Below are positions 39,063-49,517 of a DNA stretch of 50,253 bases, one piece after another (position 1 is the stretch's first letter; every line of letters starts with the position of its first letter). The stretch comes from Streptomyces sp. ISL-36 (lineage in GTDB: Bacteria > Actinomycetota > Actinomycetes > Streptomycetales > Streptomycetaceae). Made by a program: the position numbers and the translations under genes. The notes beneath the pieces are model-generated. The model was not told where the DNA came from, searched no databases, and was given only the letters and a program-made list of their open reading frames with translations. The stretch is from assembly GCF_018614205.1 (NCBI RefSeq), contig NZ_JAGGOS010000072.1:1-50253 (forward strand), written 5' to 3'.

Positions 39063-39743
39063 TCAGGCTTCCGCCGCGGCCACCAGGCCCCGCATCACCC
39101 GCAGGTCCTCACCCATCTCCGGGTGCCACTGGACGCCCAGCGCCCAGGACGGGTCCGCCAGTTCGATCGCCTCGACCGTGCCGTCCTCCGCGTGGGCCGA
39201 GGGAGCCAGGCCCGTTCCCAGGCGGTCCACCGCCTGGTGGTGGTAGGTCGGCACCGAGGTCAGCTCGGGGACCAGCGAGGCGTACCGCGTCCCCGGGACC
39301 GGCTTCACCGCGTGGCGCCCGATGACACCGACCGCCTCCACATGGCCGTCCAGGTGCTGGACCAGCGTCCCCCCGAGCGCCACGTTCAGCAGCTGCATGC
39401 CCCGGCAGATGCCGAGCAGCGGGGTTCCGGAGGCCAGCGCCGCCTCGACCAGGGCCAGCTCCCAGTCGTCCCTCGCCCGGGCCGGCGGACCCGTACGGGG
39501 GTCGGGCGCGGCGCCGTACCGTACCGGCTCGACGTCCGCGCCGCCCGCGACCACCAGAGCGTCCAGCCGGGCCACCACCCGCTCCGCCGCCGACGGCTCG
39601 TCCGGCGGAAGCATCGCCGCGAGGCCCCCGCTCGCCTGGACCAGGCGCGGGTACTGCGCCGGCAGCAGCGCGGCGGGCATGTCCCACACCCCCCAGCGCG
39701 CCTGGTCGAGGTAGGTCGTCACGCCGATGAGCGGCTTGGTCAC
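39063..39743 (-). CDS. Class I glutamine amidotransferase, gamma-glutamyl hydrolase (PuuD type)
   Basis: A 226-residue hydrolase. The catalytic Cys is C113 in LLGICRGMQLLN, and the His-Glu pair occurs in GVQWHPEMGED. ALVVAGGADVEPVRYG and TYHHQAVDRLG are specific for the PuuD subgroup, which cleaves gamma-glutamyl amides, as in putrescine breakdown. The GTG at 39743 has GGAGGAAC upstream. It starts 29 bp after the permease stop on the same strand, hence co-transcribed. In this cluster it probably releases glutamate from the gamma-glutamylated product. Confidence 0.93.
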   Translation of the reverse strand: MTKPLIGVTTYLDQARWGVWDMPAALLPAQYPRLVQASGGLAAMLPPDEPSAAERVVARLDALVVAGGADVEPVRYGAAPDPRTGPPARARDDWELALVEAALASGTPLLGICRGMQLLNVALGGTLVQHLDGHVEAVGVIGRHAVKPVPGTRYASLVPELTSVPTYHHQAVDRLGTGLAPSAHAEDGTVEAIELADPSWALGVQWHPEMGEDLRVMRGLVAAAEA

Positions 39744-39772
39744 GGGTTCCTCCGATCGGGAAGGGGGGAGCG

Positions 39773-41230
<1,458 letters not shown>

Positions 41231-41385
41231 GACGGCGTCAGCTCCCGCGTCGGGCCCAATGGAGTGGGACCATACCTTTGCGCCGGGTCGGCTCGAACGC
41301 AACCCCCGTGCGTTACTTTCGGGTTACGGCCCCCGGGGCCGGCCCCGTCACGGGAGGCGCGCGGCCGGCCTCGTCTCCCCGCCGC

Positions 41386-41446
41386 CCTCCCGGCGGAGCC
41401 CGCGAACCTCCCGGCGGAGCCCGCGAACCTCCCGGCGGCGCGCGAG
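41386..41446. repeat. 21-bp tandem repeat between regulator and permease genes
   Basis: Two identical copies (41386-41406 and 41407-41427) and a diverged third to 41446, just after the end of the regulator gene. The rest of the 41231-41452 gap has a GC-rich dyad near 41330-41350. Confidence 0.85.
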
Positions 41447-41452
41447 CCGGCC

Positions 41453-42226
41453 TCAGGTCAGGAAGCCGCGCAGCAGCGCCGCCGTCCCGCCGCAGTGTTC
41501 GCGCATGACCTCGCGCGCCGCGTCCGCGTCGCCCTCCAGGACGGCCTCCACCAGGGCGGTGTGCTGGTGCTGCGAGTGCTCCAGATTGCGTACGAGCAGG
41601 GGGATGCAGTCCAGCAGGTCGTTCACGCTCGCCCGGACGGCGGCGTACTGCGCGGTGAGGGTCGGCGAGCCGGAGAGCTCGGCCAGCGTGAGATGGAGCA
41701 GCGTGTCCTGGCGCCGGTAGTCCGGCAGCGGGGCGTCGTGGGTGGCCGCGAGCGCCGCGCGCAGCCGGCGCTCGCCCTCCTCGGTGAGACCGTGCGCCGC
41801 GCAGAGCCCGGCGGCGCCGACCTCCAGGACCTCGCGGAAGCGCAGCGTGTCCTCCACGTCCACCGCGGCGATCCGGCGGCGCAGCTCGTCCTCGTCGGCG
41901 GTCTGGGGCCGGGGGAGCACAAACGTTCCGCCGTACCGCCCCCGGCGGCTCTCCACCAGCCCCTGCTCCTGCAGCACCTTCAGGACCTCGCGCAGCGTGA
42001 CCCGGCTGATCCCCATCCGGTCGGCCAGCTCGCGCTCCGCGGGCAGCCGCTCCCCGCCGGGCACCAGGCCGAGCCGTACCACCTGCAGGATCTGCTCCAG
42101 GGCCTCCTCGAAGCCGTTGCCCGCCCGGACAGGCCTCAGCACGGGCGTCAGGCGGTCCGGCGGCGGGCTCGTCGCACCCGTCGCCGCCTCCGTGCCGGAG
42201 CGCGTCTCCCCACCGATCTTCGCCAC
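41453..42226 (-). CDS. GntR/FadR-family transcriptional regulator
   Basis: A 257-residue regulator. A winged helix-turn-helix (LVPGGERLPAERELADRMGISRVTLREVLKVLQEQGLVESRRGRYGG) is followed by a FadR-type helical effector domain (FREVLEVGAAGLCAAHGLTEE; QDTLLHLTLAELSGSPTL) in which His residues may bind a metal. The GTG at 42226 follows AAGGGGAAA; an in-frame ATG at 42247 would put that SD inside the gene. It is divergent from the GlnA4-like gene with 78 bp between, and the region holds a dyad. It is probably the cluster's repressor. Confidence 0.92.
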   Translation of the reverse strand: MAKIGGETRSGTEAATGATSPPPDRLTPVLRPVRAGNGFEEALEQILQVVRLGLVPGGERLPAERELADRMGISRVTLREVLKVLQEQGLVESRRGRYGGTFVLPRPQTADEDELRRRIAAVDVEDTLRFREVLEVGAAGLCAAHGLTEEGERRLRAALAATHDAPLPDYRRQDTLLHLTLAELSGSPTLTAQYAAVRASVNDLLDCIPLLVRNLEHSQHQHTALVEAVLEGDADAAREVMREHCGGTAALLRGFLT

Positions 42227-42252
42227 GTTGCGGTTTCCCCTTCCCAATCAAT

Positions 42253-42270
42253 GGTCTTCGGCAATACCTT
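42253..42270. promoter_or_regulatory. Candidate GntR operator overlapping the -10 box of the glnA4-like gene
   Basis: GGTCTT-CGGC-AATACC (42253-42268), arms matching at 5 of 6 positions. TACCTT (42265-42270) is a plausible -10 box. Confidence 0.5.
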
Positions 42271-42304
42271 ATGGCTCCCGGCTGACCGAAGGAGGAGTAA
42301 TCCC

Positions 42305-43669
42305 GTGGCAGACCGCAAAGCCCCGCTCTCCGTCGAGGAACTGCGTACCCTCGTCGCGAGCGGTGAGATCGACACTGTCGTCCTGGCCTTCCCCGACATG
42401 CAGGGGCGGCTCCAGGGCAAGCGGTTCGCCGCTCCGTTCTTCCTCGACGACGTCCTCGACCACGGCACCGAGGGCTGCAACTATCTCCTGGCCGTCGACA
42501 CCGAGATGAACACGGTCGACGGTTACGAGATGTCCTCCTGGGACCGCGGCTACGGCGACTTCGCCATGCGCCCCGACCTCTCCACCCTGCGCCGCGTGCC
42601 CTGGAACGAGGGTACGGCGATGCTCGTCGCCGACCTCGCCTGGAGCGACGGCTCACCCGTCGTCGCGGCCCCCCGCCAGATCCTCCGCCGCCAGCTGGAA
42701 CGGCTCGCCCAGCACGGCTACACCGCCCACGTCGGCACGGAGCTCGAGTTCATCGTCTTCAAGGACACCTATGAGCAGGCCTGGGACGCGAACTACCGTG
42801 GCCTGACCCCGGTCAACCAGTACAACGTCGACTACTCCATCCTCGGCACCGGCCGCGTCGAGCCCCTGCTGCGCCGCATCCGCAACGAGATGGCCGGCGC
42901 CGGACTGACCGTCGAGTCCGCCAAGGGCGAGTGCAACCCCGGACAGCACGAGATCGCCTTCAAGTACGACGAGGCGCTCGTCACCTGCGACCAGCACGCC
43001 GTCTACAAGACGGGCGCCAAGGAGATCGCCGCCCAGGAGGGCGTCTCGCTCACCTTCATGGCGAAGTACAACGAGCGGGAGGGCAACTCCTGCCACATCC
43101 ACCTCTCACTCCAGGACGCCGACGGCCACAACGTGATGGCCGGTGACGGACCCGGCGGCATGTCGGACGTCATGCGGCACTTCCTCGCGGGCCAGCTCGC
43201 CGCCCTGCGCGAGTTCTCCCTGCTCTACGCCCCCAACATCAACTCCTACAAGCGCTTCCAGCCCGGCTCCTTCGCCCCCACCGCCGTCGCCTGGGGCGTC
43301 GACAACCGCACCTGTTCGCTGCGCGTCGTCGGTCACGGCCGCTCGATGCGCTTCGAGAACCGCCTCCCCGGCGGAGACGTCAACCCCCACCTCGCCGTCG
43401 CCGGCCTGGTCGCCGCCGGCCTGTACGGCATCGAGCAACGGCTCGAACTGCCCCCCGCCTGCGACGGCAACGCGTACACGGCCGAGTACGCACACGTCCC
43501 CACCACCCTGCGCGAGGCCGCCGAGCTCTGGGAGACCAGCCCGATCGCCAAGGCCGCCTTCGGCGACGAGGTCGTCGCGCACTACCGCAACATGGCCCGC
43601 GTCGAGCTCGACGCCTACGACGCAGCGGTGACCGACTGGGAGCTGCGCCGCTCCTTCGAACGCATGTGA
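42305..43669 (+). CDS. glnA4: Glutamine synthetase-like gamma-glutamylamine ligase (GlnA4 type)
   Basis: A 454-residue member of the glutamine synthetase family. Motifs: FPDMQGRLQGKRF, GTELEFIVFKDT, KGECNPGQHEIAFKYD, NSCHIHLSLQD, and RFENRLPGGDVNPHLAVAGLV with the catalytic Arg/Glu residues. The adenylylation Tyr region of true GlnA (NLYDLP) is missing. GlnA4 of S. coelicolor (SCO1613) is described as a gamma-glutamylethanolamide synthetase, and the neighbours here (permease, aldehyde dehydrogenase, SDR) match. The GTG at 42305 has a very strong GAAGGAGGAGT SD. ATP, glutamate and an amine are the expected substrates. Confidence 0.9.
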   Translation: MADRKAPLSVEELRTLVASGEIDTVVLAFPDMQGRLQGKRFAAPFFLDDVLDHGTEGCNYLLAVDTEMNTVDGYEMSSWDRGYGDFAMRPDLSTLRRVPWNEGTAMLVADLAWSDGSPVVAAPRQILRRQLERLAQHGYTAHVGTELEFIVFKDTYEQAWDANYRGLTPVNQYNVDYSILGTGRVEPLLRRIRNEMAGAGLTVESAKGECNPGQHEIAFKYDEALVTCDQHAVYKTGAKEIAAQEGVSLTFMAKYNEREGNSCHIHLSLQDADGHNVMAGDGPGGMSDVMRHFLAGQLAALREFSLLYAPNINSYKRFQPGSFAPTAVAWGVDNRTCSLRVVGHGRSMRFENRLPGGDVNPHLAVAGLVAAGLYGIEQRLELPPACDGNAYTAEYAHVPTTLREAAELWETSPIAKAAFGDEVVAHYRNMARVELDAYDAAVTDWELRRSFERM

Positions 43670-43677
43670 GGAACGCG

Positions 43678-45051
43678 TTGTCGCACGAACTGATCGTTCT
43701 GAATCCGGCGACCGAGGACGTCGTCGCCACCGTGCCCGCCGCCACCCCCGCGGACGTCGACGCCGCCGTCGTCCGCGCCGCGGCGGCCCAACGGCAGTGG
43801 GCCGCCGCCGCCCCCGCCGACCGGGCGAGGCTGCTCCGCCGCTTCGCGGCCGTCGTCGACGCCCACAACGAGGAGCTCGCCCTCCTCGAGGTCCGCGAGG
43901 CCGGCCACACCCTGGGCAACGCCCGCTGGGAAGCGGGCAACGTCCGCGACCTGCTGGACTTCGCGGCCGGGGGAGTGGAACGGCTCAGCGGCCGGCAGAT
44001 CCCCGTCGCCGGTGGCCTCGACATCACCCTCCTCGAACCCCTCGGGGTCATCGGCGTGATCGCGCCCTGGAACTTCCCCATGCCGATCGCCGCCTGGGCC
44101 CTCGCCCCCGCCCTCGCCGCCGGCAACGCCGTCGTCCTCAAGCCCGCCGAGGCCACCCCCCTCACCGCTCTCCGGCTCGCCGAACTCGCCCTGGAGGCGG
44201 GGCTCCCCGAGGGCCTCTTCCAGGTGCTGCCCGGCGAGGGCGCCGTCGCGGGCAACGCGCTCGTCGAGCACCCCGGCGTCGCCAAGATCGTCTTCACCGG
44301 CTCGACGAAGGTCGGCAAGGCGATCATGGCGAAGTGCGCGGACCAGGTGAAGCGCCTGACCCTGGAACTCGGCGGCAAGAGCCCCAACATCGTCTTCGCC
44401 GACGCCGACCTCGAGGCCGCGGCGGCAGCGGCGCCGATGTCCTTCCTCGACAACAGCGGGCAGGACTGCTGCGCCCGCACCCGCATCCTCGTCCAGCGGT
44501 CCGTGTACGACCGCTTCCTGGAACTGCTCACCCCCGCCATCGAGGAGATCGTCGTCGGAGACCCCGCCGACGAGCGGACCCAGATGGGGCCGCTGATCTC
44601 CCGCGCCCAGCTGGAACGCGTACGGGCCTACGTCCCCGACAGCCTCCCAGGCATCCGCGGCAAGGCACCCGAGGGACCCGGCTTCTGGTTCCCGCCGACC
44701 GTCCTCACCGGCGTCGCCGAGGACGCCCCCTGCGCCGTCGAGGAGATCTTCGGACCGGTCGCCGTCGTGCTGCCCTTCGACGACGAGGCCGACGCCGTCC
44801 GGCTCGCCAACGCCACCGAGTACGGCCTGTCCGGCTCGATCTGGACCCGCGACGTGGGCCGTGCCGTCCGCGTCTCGCGCGCCGTCCGGGCCGGCAACCT
44901 CTCCGTCAACTCCCACTCCAGCGTCCGCTACACGACCCCCTTCGGCGGCTACAAGCAGTCCGGCCTCGGCCGCGAACTCGGCCCCGACGCCCTGACCGCC
45001 TTCACCGAGACCAAGAACGTCTTCATCAGCACGGAAAGCACGGAGGCCTGA
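43678..45051 (+). CDS. NAD(P)-dependent aldehyde dehydrogenase
   Basis: A 457-residue cytosolic enzyme. It has the nucleotide-binding segment VIAPWNFPMPI, the motif KPAEATPLTALRLAELA, FTGSTKVGK, the catalytic Glu in LELGGKSPN and the catalytic Cys C264 in SGQDCCART. EEIFGPVAVVLPF and the C-terminal FGGYKQSGLGRELG are standard. The TTG at 43678 has GTGAGGAAC before it and starts like relatives (SHELIVLNPATED); a GTG at 43666 that overlaps the glnA4 stop (GTGA) is the alternative. The gene is translationally linked to glnA4. It probably oxidises the aldehyde made from the gamma-glutamylated substrate. Confidence 0.94.
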   Translation: MSHELIVLNPATEDVVATVPAATPADVDAAVVRAAAAQRQWAAAAPADRARLLRRFAAVVDAHNEELALLEVREAGHTLGNARWEAGNVRDLLDFAAGGVERLSGRQIPVAGGLDITLLEPLGVIGVIAPWNFPMPIAAWALAPALAAGNAVVLKPAEATPLTALRLAELALEAGLPEGLFQVLPGEGAVAGNALVEHPGVAKIVFTGSTKVGKAIMAKCADQVKRLTLELGGKSPNIVFADADLEAAAAAAPMSFLDNSGQDCCARTRILVQRSVYDRFLELLTPAIEEIVVGDPADERTQMGPLISRAQLERVRAYVPDSLPGIRGKAPEGPGFWFPPTVLTGVAEDAPCAVEEIFGPVAVVLPFDDEADAVRLANATEYGLSGSIWTRDVGRAVRVSRAVRAGNLSVNSHSSVRYTTPFGGYKQSGLGRELGPDALTAFTETKNVFISTESTEA

Positions 45052-45056
45052 GCACC

Positions 45057-45848
45057 ATGACCGACCGCACCGAAGAGACCGTCTGCCGCCGCCTCGTCGG
45101 CCGTACCGCCGTCATCACCGGGGCCGGCAGCGGCATCGGGCTCGCCACCGCCCGCCGCCTCGCCTCCGAGGGCGCCCATGTCGTCTGCGGCGACATCGAC
45201 GAGATCGCCGGCAAGGCCGCGGCGGAGGAGGTCGGCGGCACGTACCTGCGGGTCGACGTCACCGACCCGGAGCAGGTCGAGGCGCTCTTCAAGACCGCCT
45301 TCGACACCTACGGCTCCGTCGACATCGCCTTCAACAACGCCGGCATCTCGCCGCCCGACGACGACTCCATCCTCACCACGGAGCTCGACGCCTGGAAGCG
45401 CGTGCAGGACGTCAACCTCACCTCCGTCTACCTCTGCTGCAAGGCCGCCCTGCCGTACATGCGGCAGCAGGGACGCGGCTCGATCATCAACACGGCCTCC
45501 TTCGTCGCCGTCATGGGCGCCGCCACCAGCCAGATCTCGTACACCGCCTCCAAGGGCGGCGTGCTCGCCATGTCCCGCGAGCTGGGCGTCCAGTTCGCCC
45601 GCGAGGGCATCCGCGTCAACGCACTCTGCCCGGGACCCGTGAACACCCCGCTCCTCCAGGAGCTGTTCGCCAAGGACCCCGAGCGCGCCGCCCGCCGCCT
45701 CGTGCACATCCCCGTCGGCCGGTTCGCCGAGGCCGAGGAGATCGCGGCCGCGGTCGCCTTCCTCGCCAGCGACGACTCCTCCTTCATCAACGCCACCGAC
45801 TTCCTCGTCGACGGCGGCATCGCGGGCGCGTACGTGACCCCGCTCTAG
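45057..45848 (+). CDS. Short-chain dehydrogenase/reductase
   Basis: A 263-residue classical SDR. The cofactor motif is AVITGAGSGIGLATARRLA, with an Asp at the end of strand 2 (CGDIDE) that indicates NAD(H) use. It has NNAG in IAFNNAGISPP and the catalytic Ser/Tyr/Lys in NTASFVAVMGAATSQISYTASKGG. The ATG at 45057 follows CACGGAGG, just 5 nt after the aldehyde dehydrogenase stop, so it is the third gene of the operon. An alcohol oxidation feeding the aldehyde dehydrogenase fits, but the direction is not shown. A hairpin terminator ends the operon. Confidence 0.95.
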   Translation: MTDRTEETVCRRLVGRTAVITGAGSGIGLATARRLASEGAHVVCGDIDEIAGKAAAEEVGGTYLRVDVTDPEQVEALFKTAFDTYGSVDIAFNNAGISPPDDDSILTTELDAWKRVQDVNLTSVYLCCKAALPYMRQQGRGSIINTASFVAVMGAATSQISYTASKGGVLAMSRELGVQFAREGIRVNALCPGPVNTPLLQELFAKDPERAARRLVHIPVGRFAEAEEIAAAVAFLASDDSSFINATDFLVDGGIAGAYVTPL

Positions 45849-45885
45849 GCGGCTCCCAGGGGCCGCCGCCCCGAACCCCCCACCC

Positions 45886-45919
45886 CGACAGCCGGGCGTC
45901 GTGAGGCGCCCGGCTGTCG
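45886..45919 (+). terminator. Terminator after the SDR gene
   Basis: A perfect 13-bp stem (45886-45898 with 45907-45919) and an 8-nt loop, 37 bp after the stop. No T-tract. Confidence 0.85.
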
Positions 45920-45922
45920 TAC

Positions 45923-45949
45923 GTCGAGTCAGTCGAGTCAGTCGAGACA
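45923..45949. repeat. Three 9-bp tandem repeats (GTCGAGTCA)
   Basis: Copies at 45923, 45932 and 45941 (the last GTCGAGACA), directly before the SD of the HAD phosphatase gene. Confidence 0.75.
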
Positions 45950-45958
45950 GGAGTGTGC

Positions 45959-47209
<1,251 letters not shown>

Positions 47210-47219
47210 AACCGCCCTC

Positions 47220-47225
47220 TAGGGT
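47220..47225 (+). promoter_or_regulatory. -10 box for leaderless DUF2510 gene
   Basis: TAGGGT, 6 nt, then the ATG at 47232. No SD. It lies 10 bp after the HAD gene stop. Confidence 0.5.
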
Positions 47226-47231
47226 GGCGGG

Positions 47232-48119
47232 ATGAGCATGACGACCCCTCCCGGCTGGTTCCCGGACCCCGCCACGCCCACCGTCGAACGCTGGTGGGAC
47301 GGTACGACGTGGACCGCGCACACCCGGCCGGCGGCGGGCACTCCGGTACCCCCCGGCCGCGGGCGCGGGCGGGCCCCCGTCCTCGCCGCCGCGGCGATCG
47401 CGGTGGTCGCGGCCGTCGTCGCCGGTGCCGTCCTCCTCGGCGGCGACAAAGGGGAGGAGGGACCGGGGACGGCCGGACCGTCGGTGTCGGGCACCCCCAC
47501 CACCGCGCCGTCGAGCTCGTCACCCGCCACCAGCCCGCCCGCCGAGGACCCCACGCGCGTCGCCGACCAGCTCAACGGCATCACCCTGCCCATCCTCAAG
47601 GGCTGGGAGAAACCGGAGTTCAGAGGCGGTGACGTCCCGACCGTCACGACCGTCGGCGAGTACCCGTGCCCCGGGGCGAGCGACCGCGACTGCCGGCGCG
47701 GCACCGTGAACTCCCGTACGGCGACGGGCACCGACGCCACCACCCCGGAAGCGATCGCCAAGGAGGACATCGCCCTGGCCGCCGACGCCTTCTTCGAGGA
47801 CGACGCCCTGGGGAACCGGCTGTACGGCGGGATCCGCTCGCACAAGGTGGTCGCCGCTCGGCCTGCCGTCGTCGCCGGGCGCACCGGCTACCTGGTCCGG
47901 TGGCAGGTCACCACCGGCCAGGGCCCCGGCGGCTACGTCCAGTCGCTCGCCTTCCCGTCACCGCTGGGCAGCGAGGCTCCGGTCGTCGTGCGCTTCGCCT
48001 TCGACGCGGGCCCCGACGGGCCGCCGCTCGCCACCATGGACGAGATCGTGAAGGGGATCCTGCCCATCGGCAGCACGACGAACGGCGGAGTGGGAGCTCC
48101 GATCACGCCAGGGTCCTGA
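47232..48119 (+). CDS. DUF2510-containing single-pass membrane protein
   Basis: A 295-residue protein. Residues of about 6-30 match DUF2510 (PPGWFPDPATPTVERWWDGTTWT), a short Trp-rich motif common at the cytosolic N-terminus of actinobacterial membrane proteins. One transmembrane helix (VLAAAAIAVVAAVVAGAVLLGG) and a Thr/Ser/Pro-rich linker follow, then an extracytoplasmic domain (about 110-290) with two Cys. The function is unknown. The ATG at 47232 has the leaderless -10; a second in-frame ATG at 47238 is possible. Confidence 0.87.
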   Translation: MSMTTPPGWFPDPATPTVERWWDGTTWTAHTRPAAGTPVPPGRGRGRAPVLAAAAIAVVAAVVAGAVLLGGDKGEEGPGTAGPSVSGTPTTAPSSSSPATSPPAEDPTRVADQLNGITLPILKGWEKPEFRGGDVPTVTTVGEYPCPGASDRDCRRGTVNSRTATGTDATTPEAIAKEDIALAADAFFEDDALGNRLYGGIRSHKVVAARPAVVAGRTGYLVRWQVTTGQGPGGYVQSLAFPSPLGSEAPVVVRFAFDAGPDGPPLATMDEIVKGILPIGSTTNGGVGAPITPGS

Positions 48120-48134
48120 ACCAAGGGGCCGAGG

Positions 48135-48162
48135 GGTCCCCGGGGTCATGACCCAGGGGACC
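48135..48162. terminator. Palindrome between convergent genes
   Basis: GGTCCCC and GGGGACC arms enclose the perfect palindrome GGGTCATGACCC, a 28-bp dyad with one G-A mismatch per side. It lies between the convergent DUF2510 and racemase-fold genes and is likely to end both transcripts. Confidence 0.65.
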
Positions 48163-48203
48163 GATGGATCCCGGAGTCCTGAATCAGGGGCCCGTGGGCC
48201 CCG

Positions 48204-49406
48204 TCACAGGAACGTGCGGCCCTCGCCCCGGTAGGTCGGCACGGTCGCCGTAACCCGGTCGCCCTCGACCAGCCGCAGGTTGTCGAAGCGCTCGCACAGC
48301 TCCCCGGCCTTCGCATGCCGGAACCACACCTTGTCCCCGATGAGGAGATCGTCGGCGGGGGAGCCGAGCAGCGGCGTCTGTACCTCGCCCGGGCCCTCCT
48401 GCGGGTCGTAGCGCAGCTCCTCCGGGAGGTACGGGACGGGCAGCCGGTCCGCCCCCGCCGCACCGGACGCCGGGTAGCCGCCGCCGAGCACCGTCACCAC
48501 GCCGACGCCGGGGCGGCGCACCACCGGCTGGGCGAAGAGGGCGGCCGGACGGCCGGTGAAGGACGTGTAGTTGTCGAAGAGGCGCGGCACGAAGAGCCCC
48601 GAACCGGCGGCGATCTCCGTCACCGCGTCCTCCGCCGCGGTGTGCTGCACGCTGCCCGTCCCGCCACCGTTGACGAACTCCAGGTCGGGCGCCACCGCCC
48701 GTACCGCCCGGACCACGGCCGCACGCCGGGCGGCGAGCTCCTTGCGGGCGGCCGACTGCATCAGCCGGACCGCCCGGGACCGCAGCGGACGCCCGGGGAC
48801 CGCGTCCCCGACACCGGCGACGTGCCCTTCGTACGCCATGATCCCGACGAGCCGGAAGCCCGGCCGCCGGGCGATCGAGCGGGCCAGCTCCGCCAGCTGG
48901 GCCGGCTCGCGCAGCGGGGAGCGGCGGGCGCCGACCCGCACCCGGCCGCCGAGCAGCTGGAGGGAGGTGTCCAGCTCCAGACAGACCCGGATCTCCTCGC
49001 CGCCGCCCGCGCGGGCCGCGTCGACGAGGTCCAGCTGCGCCGGGTCGTCGATCATCACGGTCACGGCGGCGGCGAGCTTGGGGTCGTCCGCCAGCTCACC
49101 GAAGGCGGCGCGGTCCGCGGAGGGGTAGGCGAGCAGGATGTCCTCGAAGCCGGCCCGGGCCAGCCACAGCGACTCGTCGAGCGTGAACGACATGATCCCC
49201 GCGAAGCCCTCGCGCGCCAGGACCCGTTCCAGCAGGGCGCGGCACCGCACGGACTTGCTCGCCACCCGGATCGGCTTGCCGCCGGCCCGCCGTACGAGAT
49301 CGTCGGCGTTGGCGTCGAACGCCTCCAGATCGACAATCGCCACGGGCGCGTCGAGATCGGCGGTGGCCCGGTCGTAACGGGCCCGGTCGGCGGCGCGGGG
49401 AGTCAT
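48204..49406 (-). CDS. Alanine-racemase-fold amino acid deaminase/aldolase
   Basis: A 400-residue PLP enzyme of the fold-type III D-threonine aldolase/alanine racemase group. The PLP-binding Lys is in IRVASKSVRCRALLERVL, and the core has GIMSFTLDESLWLARAGF, VCLELDTSLQLLGG, LVGIMAYEGHVAG and NGGGTGSVQHTAAEDAVTE. The C-terminal domain (GDKVWFRHAKAGELCERF) resembles D-serine dehydratase-like proteins. It probably acts on a D-hydroxy amino acid. The ATG at 49406 has CAAGCT 6 nt upstream and no SD, so it may be leaderless too. A longer open frame to 50168 is the shadow of the opposite-strand gene. Confidence 0.92.
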   Translation of the reverse strand: MTPRAADRARYDRATADLDAPVAIVDLEAFDANADDLVRRAGGKPIRVASKSVRCRALLERVLAREGFAGIMSFTLDESLWLARAGFEDILLAYPSADRAAFGELADDPKLAAAVTVMIDDPAQLDLVDAARAGGGEEIRVCLELDTSLQLLGGRVRVGARRSPLREPAQLAELARSIARRPGFRLVGIMAYEGHVAGVGDAVPGRPLRSRAVRLMQSAARKELAARRAAVVRAVRAVAPDLEFVNGGGTGSVQHTAAEDAVTEIAAGSGLFVPRLFDNYTSFTGRPAALFAQPVVRRPGVGVVTVLGGGYPASGAAGADRLPVPYLPEELRYDPQEGPGEVQTPLLGSPADDLLIGDKVWFRHAKAGELCERFDNLRLVEGDRVTATVPTYRGEGRTFL

Positions 49407-49475
49407 GGCCCGAGCTTGCCAGACGGGTTTACGGGTGGGTAGCCCCTGGGTTCCCGTGCTGCGGGGAACAGCCCG

Positions 49476-49481
49476 TAGAGT
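49476..49481 (+). promoter_or_regulatory. Probable promoter of the right-edge gene
   Basis: TAGAGT, giving a leader of about 30 nt before the ATG at 49518. The -35 is weak. Confidence 0.4.
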
Positions 49482-49517
49482 GGCGGGCATTGCGCCGGGA
49501 CAAGCAGGGGGACGGGG

